Source: Chrysomallon squamiferum (taxonomy: Eukaryota > Mollusca > Gastropoda > Neomphalida > Peltospiridae). Taken from it: 64,000 nt of DNA. Within the stretch, counting starts at the first letter, position 1, and every line of letters starts with the position of its first letter. The stretch spans positions 26,568,946 through 26,632,945 of the forward strand of contig CM022665.1 in the NCBI GenBank assembly GCA_012295275.1, read 5' to 3'. Made by a program: the position numbers and the translations under genes. A model generated the notes under the pieces. It had not been told where the DNA came from and ran no database searches. It saw only the letters and a program-made list of their open reading frames with translations. Below are positions 23,962 through 33,931 of this stretch, in pieces.

Positions 23962-24222
23962 ATTTGATGTTCCCTCCTTCAGATGTTTGTACTTTTCTTA
24001 TTGCCACTCGCTAATTGTAAAATAGGTCGTATAACAATAACCCAACTCTTATCACTGTCAATTCTTATCAGTTATTTAAGTAAAATATAAAAAGTAGAAA
24101 TATATTTAGTACTACAGCCAGTTCATGTGGCTTTTCCAAACATGTAGGCCTAGACAAAATATCTGATTAAGGATCGTGTTTGTTTTTATTATATACATTA
24201 TCGTAATTATTATCATATCTTG

Positions 24223-24276
<54 letters not shown>

Positions 24277-24947
24277 TTAATTATTATTATATATATATTT
24301 TTTTATTATTATTATTATATTTTTTGAGAGTTTTGCTTATTTAGTGATCTATTAACTTTTGTCTGACTACCCTCTTTTTAAGCGTAATTTAATTTATTTT
24401 GTTATTGCGATTGCTTGTGTCTGTTTGCTATGGAATATTAACTGAGGTTTTTATGGATATACATACAGATAAATTCTTGTACATATACATACGCACACAT
24501 ACGTACACGCACGTATGTGCAATCTGTGTTGCTGAGTTACGGTTTCATTTCCATTATTAATGAGGTCATTTTTGCAGAGATAAGAACACTGGTGTAAAAC
24601 TCATCTGGTCTTTTTCCCAAGCTGTTTTAATAAAGGTCACATTTCACATATTCACTAAAGGGATAAATAAAGTAAGGGCAAGGCCGAAAGACTGATGGAA
24701 ACAGTAATAAACGAATATTACCATTACAAGTTCTACTCAGTGTTATTTTGAAAAATTAAAAATTGTGCATAGAGGAGAATGCTTTGTATGATTATAATAT
24801 ATAGATATATATCAATTTGTCAAGAGCATCTAGATCAACACAGTTTATAATTAATATATATTGTATTAATATATTAATATATTTAATGCCATCTCCGCCA
24901 TTATTACTATTTCGACTATTCATTTATTTTATATACGAATAATAATG

Positions 24948-24950
<3 letters not shown>

Positions 24951-24994
<44 letters not shown>
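24951..24994. repeat. (GA)n microsatellite
   Basis: About 22 GA units in the spacer between EPDR-3 and EPDR-4. Confidence 0.95.
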
Positions 24995-24998
<4 letters not shown>

Positions 24999-25260
24999 TT
25001 GGTTATAGGAAGGCAGGAAGGACGGCAATTTATTTATTTATTTTTATTATTAGTTTATTAAATTAGATTAATTACGCTTAATTATAAATTCAAATAAATA
25101 TATATAAATATTTACTTTGGTTAGGAAAGAAGGAAAAAATAATAATAACAACGGAAAATAACTTAAGTTTTGTTGTTTTTGTGTGTGTGTGTGTGTGTGT
25201 ATGTTTTATTTAATTACTTTAATGGAAAAAATGACAAAAATAACGAATAACATAAACATT

Positions 25261-25266
25261 TTTATT
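25261..25266 (-). terminator. Poly(A) signal of EPDR-4
   Basis: AATAAA on the minus strand, about 20 nt after the EPDR-4 stop codon. Confidence 0.5.
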
Positions 25267-25285
25267 AAGTAATGACACAAGCTGA

Positions 25286-26698
25286 TTATGCCGAGATACA
25301 CTCTTTTGGTGGGATAAATGCATCCGGGTCTCTCAGACCCAGTGTGACGTCATACAAACTGAAAAATTAAAGAAAACTGCATATGAACCGGTTTACGTTA
25401 AATATAAAATTGTATTGGTTATGTTATTAATAAATTGTACCAAACATTTAGGGTATACTAAGGTTACACAGCAAGGGACAGATACTACTAAAACACAAAA
25501 GCTATAGGATTACATTAATCGAATTTACGTCAATGGATTTTAAAAAATAATTCTGAAACTTCAAATACAGGTTAAATTATATGCTGCTTTTATTATTATT
25601 ATTATTATTATTTAGATTACTTACTTTTTAATTACTCGACCAGTTTGTGGACTGTCAAAGGTTACATGGATTGGTAAACAGGCTTGGGCTGATACAACAA
25701 TCATATACATGTCTGTGAAAATAAAATAAACGAATGTTTGAGTGCTTAAAAACATATCAACATATTTTAACATTAGCTACTGTTAGGTGCCAGCAACCCC
25801 AGATTTTTTTGTAGTTGTTTCTGATGGTAATGAAATAGTGCCTCCATTCATGGATTATTCCATTCAGAACAAAGATAATTGGTTATTAGTTAGAAGAGAT
25901 ATTTTCCAAGCGGGAAAGATATCTAAGAATATTTCACACTACACTCTTCTCAGCATTTTATGTTGTTTATTTTGTAATATATTTTGTACTATATATTCAT
26001 TTACCCTGATTTATATTTCATTTTTTCTTCTTTTTTATTTAAATTCTAAACGTCTGTGGCCAGTATAAATAATGTAAATATTTGTTTTATGTTTCCAGAT
26101 TTCTGAAAATTAAATAGTATTAATAGCCGGTCTTTATTAATAACAAAATATGAACAATAAAATAAATATAAAGTTAATGAGGATGTAAGTGTGCTGCAAA
26201 ACTCCATCTCAAAACAACCCAAATCCTAAACGTTGTCTTTCACCGAGTTTGTAATATGTCATCACAAACTTACTGCCTTCCTTAGTTTTGCCGTCAAACA
26301 TATGTACGGAAATATGTTCGTTTGGCCTTCCGCTGGCACCAAGAGTAGCGCTTCTCAAATAGCGAGCATCCTTAGGAACAGCATACGGTATGAACGGTCG
26401 GGTCAAGGTCGTCACATTGCACTTCCGGGTCTTTATGTTTAAAACATACTCAAGGTTCTAAGAAGAAAAGCAATGAGATTGAAAAGTAATTTTTTTTTTT
26501 TTTTTAACGTATTTGATATTATTCACTAGTGTGTTATTTGTAACGTTCAAGATGAGATTTATTATAAAGAAATAAAAATGGTTTATTATTATTATTGTTG
26601 TGGTGGTGGTGGTTGTTCTTATTATTATTGCTATTGTGTTGTTACTGGTGCTGCTGCTTTTATATTATATGTATTTAACTTTTATATCTATCTATCTG

Positions 26699-26754
<56 letters not shown>

Positions 26755-28211
26755 CCTATCTGTATAAAGTCTGCCCTTACCAGCTTGTGCAAGTAGAGCC
26801 TGTCGAAATAATCTCGTGTTCCTTTAAAACTGACTTCCTCAATTTCTCGATATCGTCTGTCTGTGTCATCATAGAACATCCGTCCTGTCACAAATATACG
26901 TTTTTCTTCGTCCAGCTGGAAATAATACCATTTATTTCTCCGTCTAGGATATTTCATTCATTCATTTTTATTTCAAAGAAAATCTTTCCTTTTTTTTTAT
27001 CATTAAATTTTTGTTGTGAATTTTTAAAACAACTGTATAAAACAATTATTAATATAGCTTTATTATTATTTATTTTTTATAAGCAGTATTAAAATATTTA
27101 TAAACTATTTTACTTACGATGTCATAACGACCTTCAAACTGTTTGGGACTCTCTGAAAAACAAACCGATTTATAATTAATAAAACTCATTTTAAACAATC
27201 AGCAAACAAACAAACAATGAATAAATAAATAAAAAAGTAAAGTTTATTATATAACATTGTACAGAATTCTGCAATACTAGCTTTATATATATATATATAT
27301 ATATAAGTAAATAAGAGCGGATCTGATTGTGTTTGTTTATTAACTAAAAGTCGAATTTGTTACATACCATCGTACAGAATTCTGTAATACTAGCATTATA
27401 CTCGTTATACCATGCATTACCAGCAAATGAAACAAACACGTTACCACAAAACGCTTTGAAGCTATGCACAGGATCGGAATTTTTAATATATGAGGCATTT
27501 CAGAGGATTTTAAATATCTCTATGCAAAGTATTTAATTAATCTGTTGTACACTGTACATCCATTATGTCGCCCTAATTCGCCCGTCTTCATAAAATTAGC
27601 CGATTTGAAAGTATGTAAAACATAACAGTGTCTCGAGAGACTTAGTACCATTCTTGGACTGGCGCGTTATATAAGGCTTTGTAAAATACTATTTTATTAT
27701 TTGCTTTGCTGTTTATCGGGTAGTTTTTACTAATATTATTTTACCATTTGTTCAGAATTATATTTACAAAGTAATTTGTACAGTCTGCTGATTCAGAATT
27801 AAATGTTGTTAAAACATTAAAGTAATATTTACTGTTTCTGTACAGTTAACTGGTATTAATACAGTAAAGTAATATTTGCTATGTTCAGAATTAACTGTTA
27901 TTTATACAGTAATTTAAAAAAAAAAATTGTTATTAATGGACTAAAGTCGTGTTTACTATGTTAAAAATTAATTGTTATTTATACAGAAAAAAATTATAGT
28001 TTACTGTATTCTCAATTAAATGTTATTAATACAGTAAAATAATGTTAACCCTGTTTTGAGAATGGTCTGCTTTTTTATACAGTAAAGTAATATTTACAGT
28101 GTGTTCAGAATTAACCGTTATTAAAAGAGAAAAGTAATATTTACCACAGGGGTGAGGTCTTTGCCCAAAACTCACACAGACGAGAGAAGAGAGAACGAGA
28201 AAGAGAAACAT
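25286..28211 (-). CDS. Ependymin-related protein, EPDR-4
   Basis: Exons: 28145-28211, 27118-27152, 26781-26915, 26274-26457, 25625-25712, 25286-25358 (193 aa, intact). Signal peptide MFLFLVLSSLVCVSFG, then QRPHPCG as in EPDR-3. Marks: ESPKQFEGR, MFYDDTDRRYREIEE, DYFDRLYLHK, NIKTRKCNVT (glycosylation site), TRPFIPYAVP, a single Cys in exon 5 (AQACLP), and GLRDPDAFIPPKEC. The last exon is 73 nt, as in EPDR-5 and EPDR-6, against 70 nt in EPDR-1 to -3. Intron 1 is largely a degenerate minisatellite that begins at the donor, and intron 3 begins with a GATA array. A TATA box and an E-box lie upstream. It is head-to-head with EPDR-5. Confidence 0.9.
26686..26760. repeat. (CTAT)n microsatellite abutting the EPDR-4 exon 3 donor
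   Basis: About 17 tetranucleotide units. In gene sense it is a GATA array starting about 20 nt into intron 3. Confidence 0.93.
27256..27401. repeat. Short direct duplication in EPDR-4 intron 1
   Basis: The segment beginning CATTGTACAGAATTCTGCAA near 27256 recurs as CATCGTACAGAATTCTGTAA near 27369. Each copy is about 33 bp with a few differences, and they are separated by about 80 bp with a TA run. Confidence 0.75.
27760..28144. repeat. Degenerate 45-48 bp minisatellite starting at the EPDR-4 exon 1 donor
   Basis: In gene sense, intron 1 opens GTAAATATTACTTT. The same block recurs 47 bp later (ending 28097) and again, more or less changed, down to about 27800, interleaved with AATAACAGTTAATTCTGAAC-type sequence. 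Roughly eight units. The left limit is approximate. Confidence 0.75.
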
Positions 28212-28251
28212 GGTGAAATCTGCTACAGCTGATACTGATAACTGCTGAGAA

Positions 28252-28278
28252 CTTTTATAAACTCGGCTAGAACACGTG
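28252..28278 (-). promoter_or_regulatory. TATA box and E-box upstream of EPDR-4
   Basis: In gene sense TTTATAAAAG lies at 28252-28261, about 41-50 bp upstream of the ATG, preceded by the E-box CACGTG at 28273-28278. This is the clearest core promoter in the family. Confidence 0.55.
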
Positions 28279-29271
28279 GCTAAAACTCAGACTGATATAT
28301 AAAAATACATGTGTATAGGTTTACATTACAGAAGTATTTTAAATAATGTATATTATCTTTATACCGAAGTATATCAGTTAAGATACACTGATTATTTTCC
28401 GAGCCTCTGTCTCTCTCTCTCTCTCTCTCTTGGCTTCACTATGGTTTACGTTACTTTATTTCTTTTTATGATAATAATAATTATTATTATTTTATTATTA
28501 TTATTATTAGATTTAGTAGTAATATTAATAGCAACATTAATAGTAAAAACATTTACAATGCGGTCGTTGTAATAGTAATGGTAGTTAACAGTAGTAGAAG
28601 CAGCAGCAGTAGTAGTCATAGCAACAGCAGTATATAAAAACGAAGAAGAACAACAAAAATATTAAGAATAAATAAATAAACAAATGTTTTGATTTTTTAT
28701 TCTGATACGGCAAAAATAGATGAATGGTGAATAAAATTATTTTGCGGTAAATGAAACTAGATGGAATAATGACTATACCTACTTTTATTTTTTTTCTTTA
28801 AAAAGTTATATGATAACGTGTCTAACAGTAAAAATTCTAAATTATGAAGCAACTGATTCATTAACTTAAGGCATATTTTATGTAAAGTAGAAAAATCGAA
28901 AAATATTTCTGTGTTCATTTTCTTTTTCACCTGTTAAACATCTTTTTTTAGGACGTTCAGAAACATGAATTAAATAAACATTTAATAAATAGGTTAATTT
29001 ACAGTTTCTGAGGATGAAACAAAAATAATAATATAAATATACATACACATACATACGCGCATCTATCAATCCGTATATATATATATATATAATCATACAC
29101 ACACAGACACACAAGGGAAAGTACAACGAAAACTACCAAAAACACAAAGAAAATCAATCGCGGGTGAGATAAATTTTGTGATAAAAACGCGAGGGTGAAT
29201 GACACTGAAATATCTTAATAAGCACTGATCTAAATGACATATCTTGCTGTAAATCTCAATCACGAACTTCC

Positions 29272-29287
29272 AGGTCATTTGAGGTCA
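29272..29287 (+). promoter_or_regulatory. DR4-type nuclear receptor element upstream of EPDR-5
   Basis: AGGTCA TTTG AGGTCA: two perfect half-sites in direct repeat with a 4-bp spacer, ending 70 bp before the ATG. EPDR-6 keeps the first half-site and spacer (33506-33515) with a changed second half. Function is inferred from the motif only. Confidence 0.5.
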
Positions 29288-29357
29288 CGTATGTTTTGAT
29301 AAGAAGAAAAGGTAACTGTCATTTTCACAATCAGTTTGAAGTATCGAGAGAGCCATC

Positions 29358-29641
29358 ATGATTTCTTTGTGTCTTGTACTTGTTTTTCTAACCGCTGCTC
29401 TGGGCCAAAAACCAAAGCCGTGCGGTAAGCGTATCGTTTATTAATTAATAAAATGAATTCCAGTCTGGGTATTATAACACCGGAATTAATGGTTGATGAT
29501 GCCATAATTGCAAACTTTTTTCTTTTTTTAAATAATTATTTATTTATTTTATTTTGCTTTGAAAATGAAAATTAAAGAAGATTGACGTAAGTTTATGATT
29601 GTTATCAGCAGAAAAGTGTTTATAGATACAATTATTTCATA

Positions 29642-29714
<73 letters not shown>

Positions 29715-30302
29715 CATAAATCCAAAATGTTAATGCTATCTCAATTTTACTCTTTCAGAAAGTCCAAGAGAATTTGAAGCAAGGTTCTCAAGGGCAAGTT
29801 TTTATATTCTTTTTCTTCTGTTCTTTTCTTTTTTCTTCCTATTACTTTTGCTGATATTATTATTTTTTTTTTTTTTATTATTGCTGTTACTTCTGCCCAC
29901 AACTATTACTACTACAATTACTACTACTCCTACTGTTATTATGATAACTATTGTTATTAGTGGGATGATGAACGGAAGATGTTCCAGGAGGCCACCATAT
30001 CTTATGATGAAAACATGAAGAGAGTGCGAGAACGAGAAGAACTGGTGGTTGGCTCAAAGTCAAACTTCTATGACATCCTGACCCTTCATAAAGAGGTATT
30101 TCGAACAATGAAAATTATTTATTTATTTATTTATTTATTTACTGTTTTTTTTGTTTGTTGTTTGGTTATTTTTATTATATCTTTTAAAGCAAATATTTGT
30201 TTTAAATAGAAAATGCATACAAAAACTGTGTTTATATTAATTTAACTGTTTTTTTCTTCTTTCTTTTCTTTTTTTTTCTTCTTCTTCTTCTTCTTCTTCT
30301 TC

Positions 30303-30333
<31 letters not shown>

Positions 30334-30757
30334 GTCAAAATATAAAATGCCACTGAATATATTTATTTTGTAATTAATATATTTAACTTCTTCTTCTTCT
30401 TCTTCTTCTTCTTATTATTATTATTATTATTAAGAACATAGAATACAGATACGATCTAAAAACTAAGAAATGTAACGTGACGAAACCAAGGCGTCATTTT
30501 ATTCCATTTGGAATTCCTCATGGAAGTGAGTATAAGGGCTCCTACGTTGTTGGAATGGTAGGCAATCCCAACGAAGAGGTCACGGCGGTATCTTTCGAGG
30601 GAATATACCACGGCAGTGAGTACCTGAATGAAGTATATTAATATAAGTTATATTTTTATTAGCAGTATCAACAAATATTAAAGTTGGGAACTTTAAATAA
30701 TGTATACCTTCATCATTTCATCACCGACAGTTATAGGAGAAATTTATTATTTTATTA

Positions 30758-30809
<52 letters not shown>

Positions 30810-30871
30810 TAACTAGTGGTGCTGCTTTATTGTTTTCCTTTGTTTTTAATAATAATAATTATTATTATAAC

Positions 30872-30922
<51 letters not shown>

Positions 30923-31641
30923 GATTGTTGTTGTTGTTGTTGTTACTATAGACTTTCTTTTACAGTTTTAATAATTTTTATGTATGAATGTATAATTACA
31001 TTTAGACGGCTTATGTAATTTATTGATATTTCATCATATTTCTATATTTTGAAATATAACTACAACTGGTGTAATTATTTTCAGATTCATTCTGGGGTAC
31101 TGTGTCCGTACCAACTTGTGTTCCACTTCAGTTCGGTGTATACTTCAACTCTACGGGCGACGGCTTTCATATGACGTAAGTAAATACAATAACATCATAA
31201 TATCATGCTAGTACAAATTTACCATAACTTCTTTATACTAACTCAATCGAAATGAAGCAAAATAGAACACTATTTAAGTGTATGAATTGTAACATGTATA
31301 AATGGCTTAAATATTTATAACGTGTTACTGTTTTATTGGTTCAGAGTAGCCCTTTACTAATAATAAAGTATGGTAATAAAGTAAGACTACTACCAAATTA
31401 TATCAAATAAGTCAAAGGTTTGTTGACCTTTAAACCAGTGACTACTACTACTACTATTACTATTATTACTACTACTACTAATTGATTAATTCATGTTTTT
31501 ATTTTTATTTGTCTTAAAAGATTTGTTTTATGAAATTATAAACATTTACATGTGTTTATTTATTTCAGGTTTTACGACCTTCACTTAGGAATACAAGATC
31601 CAAATGTTTGGATTCCACCTCGAGAATGTTTACAGCAATAA
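29358..31641 (+). CDS. Ependymin-related protein, EPDR-5
   Basis: Exons: 29358-29424, 29759-29793, 29961-30095, 30435-30615, 31085-31175, 31569-31641 (193 aa, intact). Signal peptide MISLCLVLVFLTAALG, then QKPKPC. Marks: ESPREFEARF, TISYDENMKRVRERE, NFYDILTLHKE, LKTKKCNVT (glycosylation site), a second NST site in exon 5, TCVPLQFGVYF, and GIQDPNVWIPPREC. It diverges from the others: RRHFIPFG replaces the usual RPFIP-type motif, and WIPP replaces FIPP. Intron 2 appears to use a GC-AG splice pair (AGG|GCAAGT). Intron 3 opens with a TTTA array. An AATAAA overlaps the stop codon at 31637, probably too early to be the real signal. It is the first of two plus-strand genes. Confidence 0.9.
30116..30141. 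repeat. (TTTA)n in EPDR-5 intron 3 near the donor
   Basis: About six TTTA units starting 21 nt after the exon 3 border. Longer CTT and ATT arrays follow at 30280-30330 and 30390-30432, right before exon 4. Confidence 0.9.
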
Positions 31642-32107
31642 ATTATTAATATTTTTCAATTTTGTCCTTGTTTTTGTTTTATTTCATTATATTCAATTTT
31701 ATGTTATTTTATGTTATTTTATTTCATTTCATTTTATTTTATTATATTTATTTATTTATTTGTTTATTTATTTATTTATTTATTTATGATGGTTTCTTGT
31801 TTTGTTTTTTTTGTTTTTTTTTATTATTTTAAGGTTACGTAATTTACGACAAGATTTAAATTACTCCCTGGGTTGTCAGTGACCATTGCTTTGATTCTGT
31901 AACACAAAAGAAACGGTTTAAATAACAATAATAATCATAATAATTGTTTTTTTTCAACAACAAAAAAAACAAACAAACAAACAAACAAACAAAAACAGTA
32001 GCAAAAAAAAAAAAAAAAAAAAAAAAACGTCTAAAAAAAAGATAACTGAAAAGTGAGGGATTTTTATTAATCCGCAGGAGACATAACAAAAAGTAAAATG
32101 CTGGTTA

Positions 32108-32142
<35 letters not shown>

Positions 32143-32392
32143 AAAAAAAAATTAAACTAAATTTTAAAAATTAAATATTAATAAAAAAACAAAAAAACAA
32201 ACTTTCACAAATATAAAAATCATATTAAAAATTAAATGTAAATTTTAAAAGAAATATACATGGTTTGTTTTGAATAACACATTTATAAACTTTACACGAA
32301 AATTTAAAAAGTGGTTTGTTTTGATATACACAAAGTCATACTGTTATATGACTCAAGATAAACGTGTTTTAATTTTTAATTTTTTTTTTTAT

Positions 32393-32500
32393 AATGACCT
32401 TTAAAATTTTTAGAGGACCTATCATGTTTTCTTCAGCAGGTAGGTGACAGATGGCGTTCTTATCTATATACCTGTAGCTGATTTGATTTCATCAGCATAA
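32393..32500 (-). repeat. Left arm: inverted copy of the EPDR-6 upstream region
   Basis: Read on the minus strand it matches 33406-33513 over its whole length by eye, with scattered changes. Shared blocks include TTATGCTGATGA, CAAATCAG, TACAGGTAT, GTAGATAAGAA/ATAGATAAGAA, CTGCTGAAGAAAA and TTTAAAGGTCATT. No EPDR exon follows it on the minus strand. Confidence 0.8.
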
Positions 32501-32537
32501 ACATTTATATGAATCATATTTAATTCGTGTCAGAACT

Positions 32538-32568
<31 letters not shown>

Positions 32569-33303
32569 TGTATCGATATAAATTTGCAACTTAAAATCAT
32601 ATCATAACAACAATAACAAGTAAAAAAAAAAATTAAAATAATTGTTATAGAAAAAAAAAAAATAAATAAAAAAATAAATAAATAAATAAATAAAATAAAA
32701 TAAAATAATTGTTATAGAATAAAATAAAACAAAAAAATAAAATAAAATAAAACAAACAAAATAATAAAATAAATACAATAAAATAAAATAAAATAAAATA
32801 AATAAATAAATAAATAAATTAAATTATAAATTAAATAAAATAATAAGAGAGAGAGAAAAAAACTTCACCAAGTACATCCTGTGTTAATAAATTAATTGAT
32901 AAAAAATTATAGGAACTTTTTAAAAATTCATTAAATCTCTTCAAAGAAAAATAGCTTATGTTTACTACCGCTGAATCATTGAAAATTCATTTATTTTAAT
33001 TAAATCATTAATAATTTTCATTGTGCAGACTGATGGGTATTTATTTATTTATTTGTTTTGCTTGTTTATTTATTTATTATTGTTATTGATGTTGTTGTTG
33101 TTGTTGTTGTTGCTGTTATTATTATTTTGATTTCTTAAATTAAATTTATATTTAAAATATCAATAAGTAATAATAATAATAATAATAATAGTAATAATAA
33201 TGTTAATATATTAATTGTATAATTAATTCTGATTAGTTTATTAATACTGAATATGTACACTGAAATATTTATTTATTTATTTATTTATTTATCATTTATT
33301 TTT

Positions 33304-33334
<31 letters not shown>

Positions 33335-33405
33335 TTAACGGTTCCATAAAAAAAAAAAAAAAAAAAAAAATACCAGTTAAAAATCATATACATCTGTTTT
33401 CTTAC

Positions 33406-33513
33406 TTATGCTGATGATAGCAAATCAGTTACAGGTATGTAGATAAGAAAGTCAGGTGTGACCTATCTGCTGAAGAAAATATGAAACGCCTTGTTAAAGA
33501 TTTAAAGGTCATT
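33406..33513 (+). repeat. Right arm: EPDR-6 proximal upstream region, inverted relative to 32393-32500
   Basis: It ends 12 bp before the EPDR-6 ATG, so it must cover the proximal promoter and/or 5' UTR. The arms are separated by 905 bp of A-rich sequence. It includes an AGGTCATTTGAG motif shared with EPDR-5. Confidence 0.8.
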
Positions 33514-33525
33514 TGAGATTTTGGT

Positions 33526-33887
33526 ATGAAGACATTCACCATGATTCTCTTTGTCGTCATCATCGTTGTCGCTGTACTATCAACATCAGCTCAGAAACCT
33601 CATCCATGCGGTTAGTAACAAACAGATAATGTTTAATTTATGCTTTATTCATTTTGTAATCTATTCCATTCTATTTTAGTTGTTTTCCTATTTTAATTTC
33701 ACATATACAGTTATTTTTCCAATTTGAGAATCCTCTATCCGAAATACTAGAGACTCGAAGTATTTCGGATTTCGGAATTTTCGGAGATTTTGCAGTATAA
33801 GGAGATAGCCTGAATATAGGATCTAAGTCTACATGCAAATTCCATTTACATTTCATATACAGTTAATAGAAATAGTCTGCAGGATTT

Positions 33888-33931
<44 letters not shown>

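Larger units (their letters stand above)
23962..25285. other. Intergenic, EPDR-3 to EPDR-4
   Basis: No exon seen. It contains a TTA/ATT array (24222-24276), TA-rich sequence and a GA array (24951-24994). The EPDR-3 promoter should lie just right of 23961. No clear core element found. Confidence 0.6.
28212..29357. other. Divergent promoter interval between EPDR-4 and EPDR-5
   Basis: A 1.15-kb spacer where transcription direction switches. It carries a TATA box and E-box on the EPDR-4 side, a DR4 motif on the EPDR-5 side, and ATT/AGT repeats (28465-28620) between. No coding exon seen. Confidence 0.7.
31642..33525. other. Intergenic, EPDR-5 to EPDR-6
   Basis: Extremely A-rich, with poly-A runs near 32000-32026, 32110-32141, 32540-32568, 33309-33334 and 33350-33370 and many AAAT/AATAA units. 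Apart from the two inverted arms listed separately, I see no gene or recognisable element. Confidence 0.7.

Noticed and set aside
25787-26068. 93-codon plus-strand frame, MPATPDFFVVV type
   Set aside because: It lies inside EPDR-4 intron 4 on the opposite strand, with an unremarkable hydrophobic AT-rich tail. No domain seen.
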